Source: Flavobacteriales bacterium (lineage in GTDB: Bacteria > Bacteroidota > Bacteroidia > Flavobacteriales > UA16). From it: a stretch of DNA of 7,485 nucleotides. The notes under the pieces are model-generated. The model saw only the letters and a program-made list of their open reading frames with translations, had not been told where the DNA came from and did no database searches. The position numbers and the translations under genes are program-made. Below, piece by piece: positions 5,733-7,485 of this stretch (the first letter of the stretch is position 1; each line of letters opens with the position of its first letter). The stretch lies in contig NYTZ01000159.1 of NCBI GenBank assembly GCA_002683735.1, positions 1-7,485 of the forward strand, given 5' to 3'.

Positions 5733-7472
5733 ATGCTTCGATTCCTTTCCACTGTGATTCTGTCCGCTGTTGTCGCGACGGCGTTGTCCCAGTCGGGCTC
5801 CACTTTCCCGGTAAATGGGACGCCCGATGCGCGGGTTGAACTGCACGTCTTCGAGGGCGGCCGTATCCACACTGAGGCTGGCGTTGTCATTGAGAACGGC
5901 CATGTGGTCGTGCGCCGTGGGCGCATTGAAGCCGTTGGCACAGGCGCCTTTGCCACGTCCGAGCCCGCTGTGCGGCACGATGTCTCGGGGCACGAACTCT
6001 ATCCTGCCTTCGTCGACCTCTATTCGGGGTGGGGCCTGAAGCGCGGGGAGCGCACCCGCTGGGATGGCAAACCGCATTACGATCGCGAGGACACCAAGTC
6101 TGCGATGGGATGGAACAGCGCCCTGCATCCGGAATTTGACGCTGCTGCTGCTTTTGTTCCTTCGGACAAGGAGGCCAAAGCCTACCGGGAAGCCGGATTC
6201 GGTGCGGTCCTCGCCCACCGTCGGGATGGCATCGTTCGGGGTGCAGCGACTTTGGTCGCCTTGTCTGGGGATGCCCACGATGCCGTGCTCGAGCCGAGGG
6301 CCGGAGTGTGGCATAGCTTTTCAAAAGGCTCTTCTGCGCAGTCTTACCCCAGTTCACTGATGGGAAGCATCGCCCTGCTGCGGCAGACGTATTGTGACGC
6401 AGAGTGGTATGGCCAATTCGATGCGCCGGAGGAGCGCAACCTCTCGTTGGAGGCCTTCAATGCAGCGTCCGGTTTGCCGCACTTCTTTGAAGCTGGCGAT
6501 TGGCGGGATGTGCTCCGGGCAGACCTCGTGGGAGACGAATTCGGTGTTCAGTACGCCTTTCTCGGTGGGGGAGACACCTACCGGAGGCTTGATGAGGTCG
6601 CTGCGGCACGGGGAGCGTTGATTGTTCCGCTTGATTTCCCTTCCGCCATCGATGTGTCCGACCCCTACTTGGCGCGGCTGGTGTCGTTGGAGGAGATGAA
6701 GCACTGGGAATGGGCACCCTACAACGCCGGCAAGGTGGCTGAAGCGGGCATCCCCATGGCGCTTACCATGCACGGGGTGAGCAAGGGCAAAGACTTCGTG
6801 TCCAATCTGCGCAAGGCCGTCGAGCACGGCTTGTCTGCACAGGACGCATTGGCCGCCCTGACCTCGGTGCCTGCCTCGATGATCGGGGCAGAGGACCGTG
6901 TCGGTCGGATTGTGCCGGGACTCGAGGCCAACTTCATCATCGCTGACGGCCCCTTCTTTGAGAATGGCACTGCACTGCGGGCCACAGTCGTACAGGGCGT
7001 GCGGTACGATGTCGACACGGAGCCTGAAGCCGATGTGACTGGCCGGTATAGCCTCAACCTCGATGGCCGGGACCTCGTGCTCGAGCTCAAGACAGGCGAC
7101 AAGGGACCCAGTGGCCGCTGGTGGCCGGTGGGTACCGAGGAAGAGGCCATCGACTCGCTGGCTGGCAAGGCCAAAGTGACGCTGGATGGCCGTGACCTCG
7201 TGCTTCGCGTGCTTGACGATGAGGATGGGGCTTTCCGTCTGGTGGGCAATGTCTACGAAGGCAGCCGCATCATCGAGGGCCGTGGTGAGCGGCCGGATGG
7301 CACGTGGATCGAGTGGGCGGCCCTGCGCCAAGGCGATGCGGTGCGCAAGAAGCCTGAGCCCGCGGAGGAAACTGTCGCTCCTGAAGATGCCGATGAAGCC
7401 CCGCCTAAAGCGGAGGAAGGAGAGGAAGGTCCCGTTGGACCGGGCCCGATTACCTACCCGTTCAACGGGTAG
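5733..7472 (+). CDS. Secreted amidohydrolase-like protein, metal ligands missing, probably truncated at the window edge
   Basis: 579 residues to the first stop. The ATG at 5733 gives a clean signal peptide (MLRFLSTVILSAVVATALSQ, cut near residue 20), so the product should be exported. Residues about 36-85 form the beta-sandwich found at the start of the amidohydrolase superfamily (VVIENGHVVVRRGRIEAVG). The canonical PGxxDxHxH is here PAFVDLYSG (91-99), with Tyr97 and Gly99 in place of the two metal-binding His. The C-terminal part of the barrel is recognisable (EHGLSAQDALAALTSVPA, then GRIVPGLEANFIIADG), but its expected metal-binding Asp is not evident. Residues about 436-532 form a beta-rich insert with two LDGRDLVL strands. 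Residues 533-572 are an acidic, Pro-rich linker. Bacteroidota homologues of this kind are, to my recollection, usually followed by a second, intact amidohydrolase domain. The stop lies inside a terminal palindrome and is probably artificial. Confidence 0.8.
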   Translation: MLRFLSTVILSAVVATALSQSGSTFPVNGTPDARVELHVFEGGRIHTEAGVVIENGHVVVRRGRIEAVGTGAFATSEPAVRHDVSGHELYPAFVDLYSGWGLKRGERTRWDGKPHYDREDTKSAMGWNSALHPEFDAAAAFVPSDKEAKAYREAGFGAVLAHRRDGIVRGAATLVALSGDAHDAVLEPRAGVWHSFSKGSSAQSYPSSLMGSIALLRQTYCDAEWYGQFDAPEERNLSLEAFNAASGLPHFFEAGDWRDVLRADLVGDEFGVQYAFLGGGDTYRRLDEVAAARGALIVPLDFPSAIDVSDPYLARLVSLEEMKHWEWAPYNAGKVAEAGIPMALTMHGVSKGKDFVSNLRKAVEHGLSAQDALAALTSVPASMIGAEDRVGRIVPGLEANFIIADGPFFENGTALRATVVQGVRYDVDTEPEADVTGRYSLNLDGRDLVLELKTGDKGPSGRWWPVGTEEEAIDSLAGKAKVTLDGRDLVLRVLDDEDGAFRLVGNVYEGSRIIEGRGERPDGTWIEWAALRQGDAVRKKPEPAEETVAPEDADEAPPKAEEGEEGPVGPGPITYPFNG

Positions 7473-7485
7473 GTAATCGGGCCCG
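7441..7485. repeat. Perfect terminal palindrome, 22-base arms with one central base
   Basis: Bases 7441-7462 are the exact reverse complement of 7464-7485, centred on C7463. The palindrome runs to the last base of the window and includes the amidohydrolase stop codon (7470-7472) in its second arm. A one-base loop and absence of a T-run make a transcription terminator unlikely. The inner part, TACCCGTTCAACGGGTA, could be natural, because codons for Tyr-Pro-Phe-Asn-Gly-Tyr give such a dyad. The outer part looks like fold-back copying or an assembly-graph turn at a contig end. Confidence 0.9.

Noticed and set aside
5627..5956. N-terminal 110-residue extension of the Nfu protein
   Set aside because: The extension is Arg/Thr/Pro-rich, lies under the divergent gene's signal peptide region, and Nfu_N starts right after the ATG at 5626.
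5265..6314. Minus-strand frame overlapping nfu and the amidohydrolase
   Set aside because: Composition is low-complexity Arg/Gly/His-rich and the true frames on both sides carry clear domains.
6354..7331. Minus-strand frame inside the amidohydrolase gene
   Set aside because: It is antisense to a well-supported coding sequence and shows no family motifs.
1..7485. tRNA, rRNA, CRISPR array, transposase or phage genes
   Set aside because: None was seen: coding density is near complete with ordinary cellular genes and no regularly spaced short repeats. The XRE/S24 regulator could hint at phage, but its neighbours are not phage genes.

Overview
This window looks like a piece of a GC-rich member of the Bacteroidota, possibly a Flavobacteriales-like lineage. 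The evidence is the protein types: a LexA-like XRE/S24 regulator with the AAAGY cleavage region, a DinB beginning HLDLDTFFVSVE, a SRAP protein with AFIEG and GHHRSP motifs, a NifU-family protein with an Nfu_N domain, and a secreted amidohydrolase of the half-degenerate Bacteroidota kind. No start codon examined has a recognisable Shine-Dalgarno sequence, which also fits that phylum. The assignment rests on memory of these families, not on a search.

Layout. Five genes run on the minus strand and one on the plus strand. Reading in the minus direction from about 5.6 kb: an Nfu-type Fe-S scaffold protein (5626-4997); one base later a LexA-like self-cleaving repressor (4995-4306); a large secreted zinc-protease-like protein with three Cys-rich beta repeats and a dockerin-like tail (4172-2157); DNA polymerase IV, dinB (2075-858); and 12 bases later a SRAP-domain abasic-site protein (845-3). 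Divergent from nfu, a signal-peptide-bearing amidohydrolase-like protein (5733-7472) runs to the right edge. Gaps are short (12, 81, 1, 133 and 106 bases); there are no RNA genes, insertion sequences or CRISPR arrays.

How the genes fit together. Repressor, dinB and SRAP form a plausible DNA-damage module: a RecA-responsive regulator, a translesion polymerase, and a protein that crosslinks to abasic sites. A perfect 9+1+9 palindrome 15 bases before dinB is the best candidate operator, and a degenerate relative lies upstream of the nfu-repressor pair. Both DinB (QMDLF) and SRAP (QGSLF at the extreme C terminus) carry sliding-clamp-type motifs, suggesting both dock on the same clamp. The secreted protease between repressor and dinB has no obvious link to this module.

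Right edge. The last 45 bases are a perfect palindrome with 22-base arms ending exactly at the window edge, and the amidohydrolase stop codon lies inside its second arm, just after an acidic linker. I think this is a fold-back at a contig end, so the stop is probably artificial and the gene truncated.
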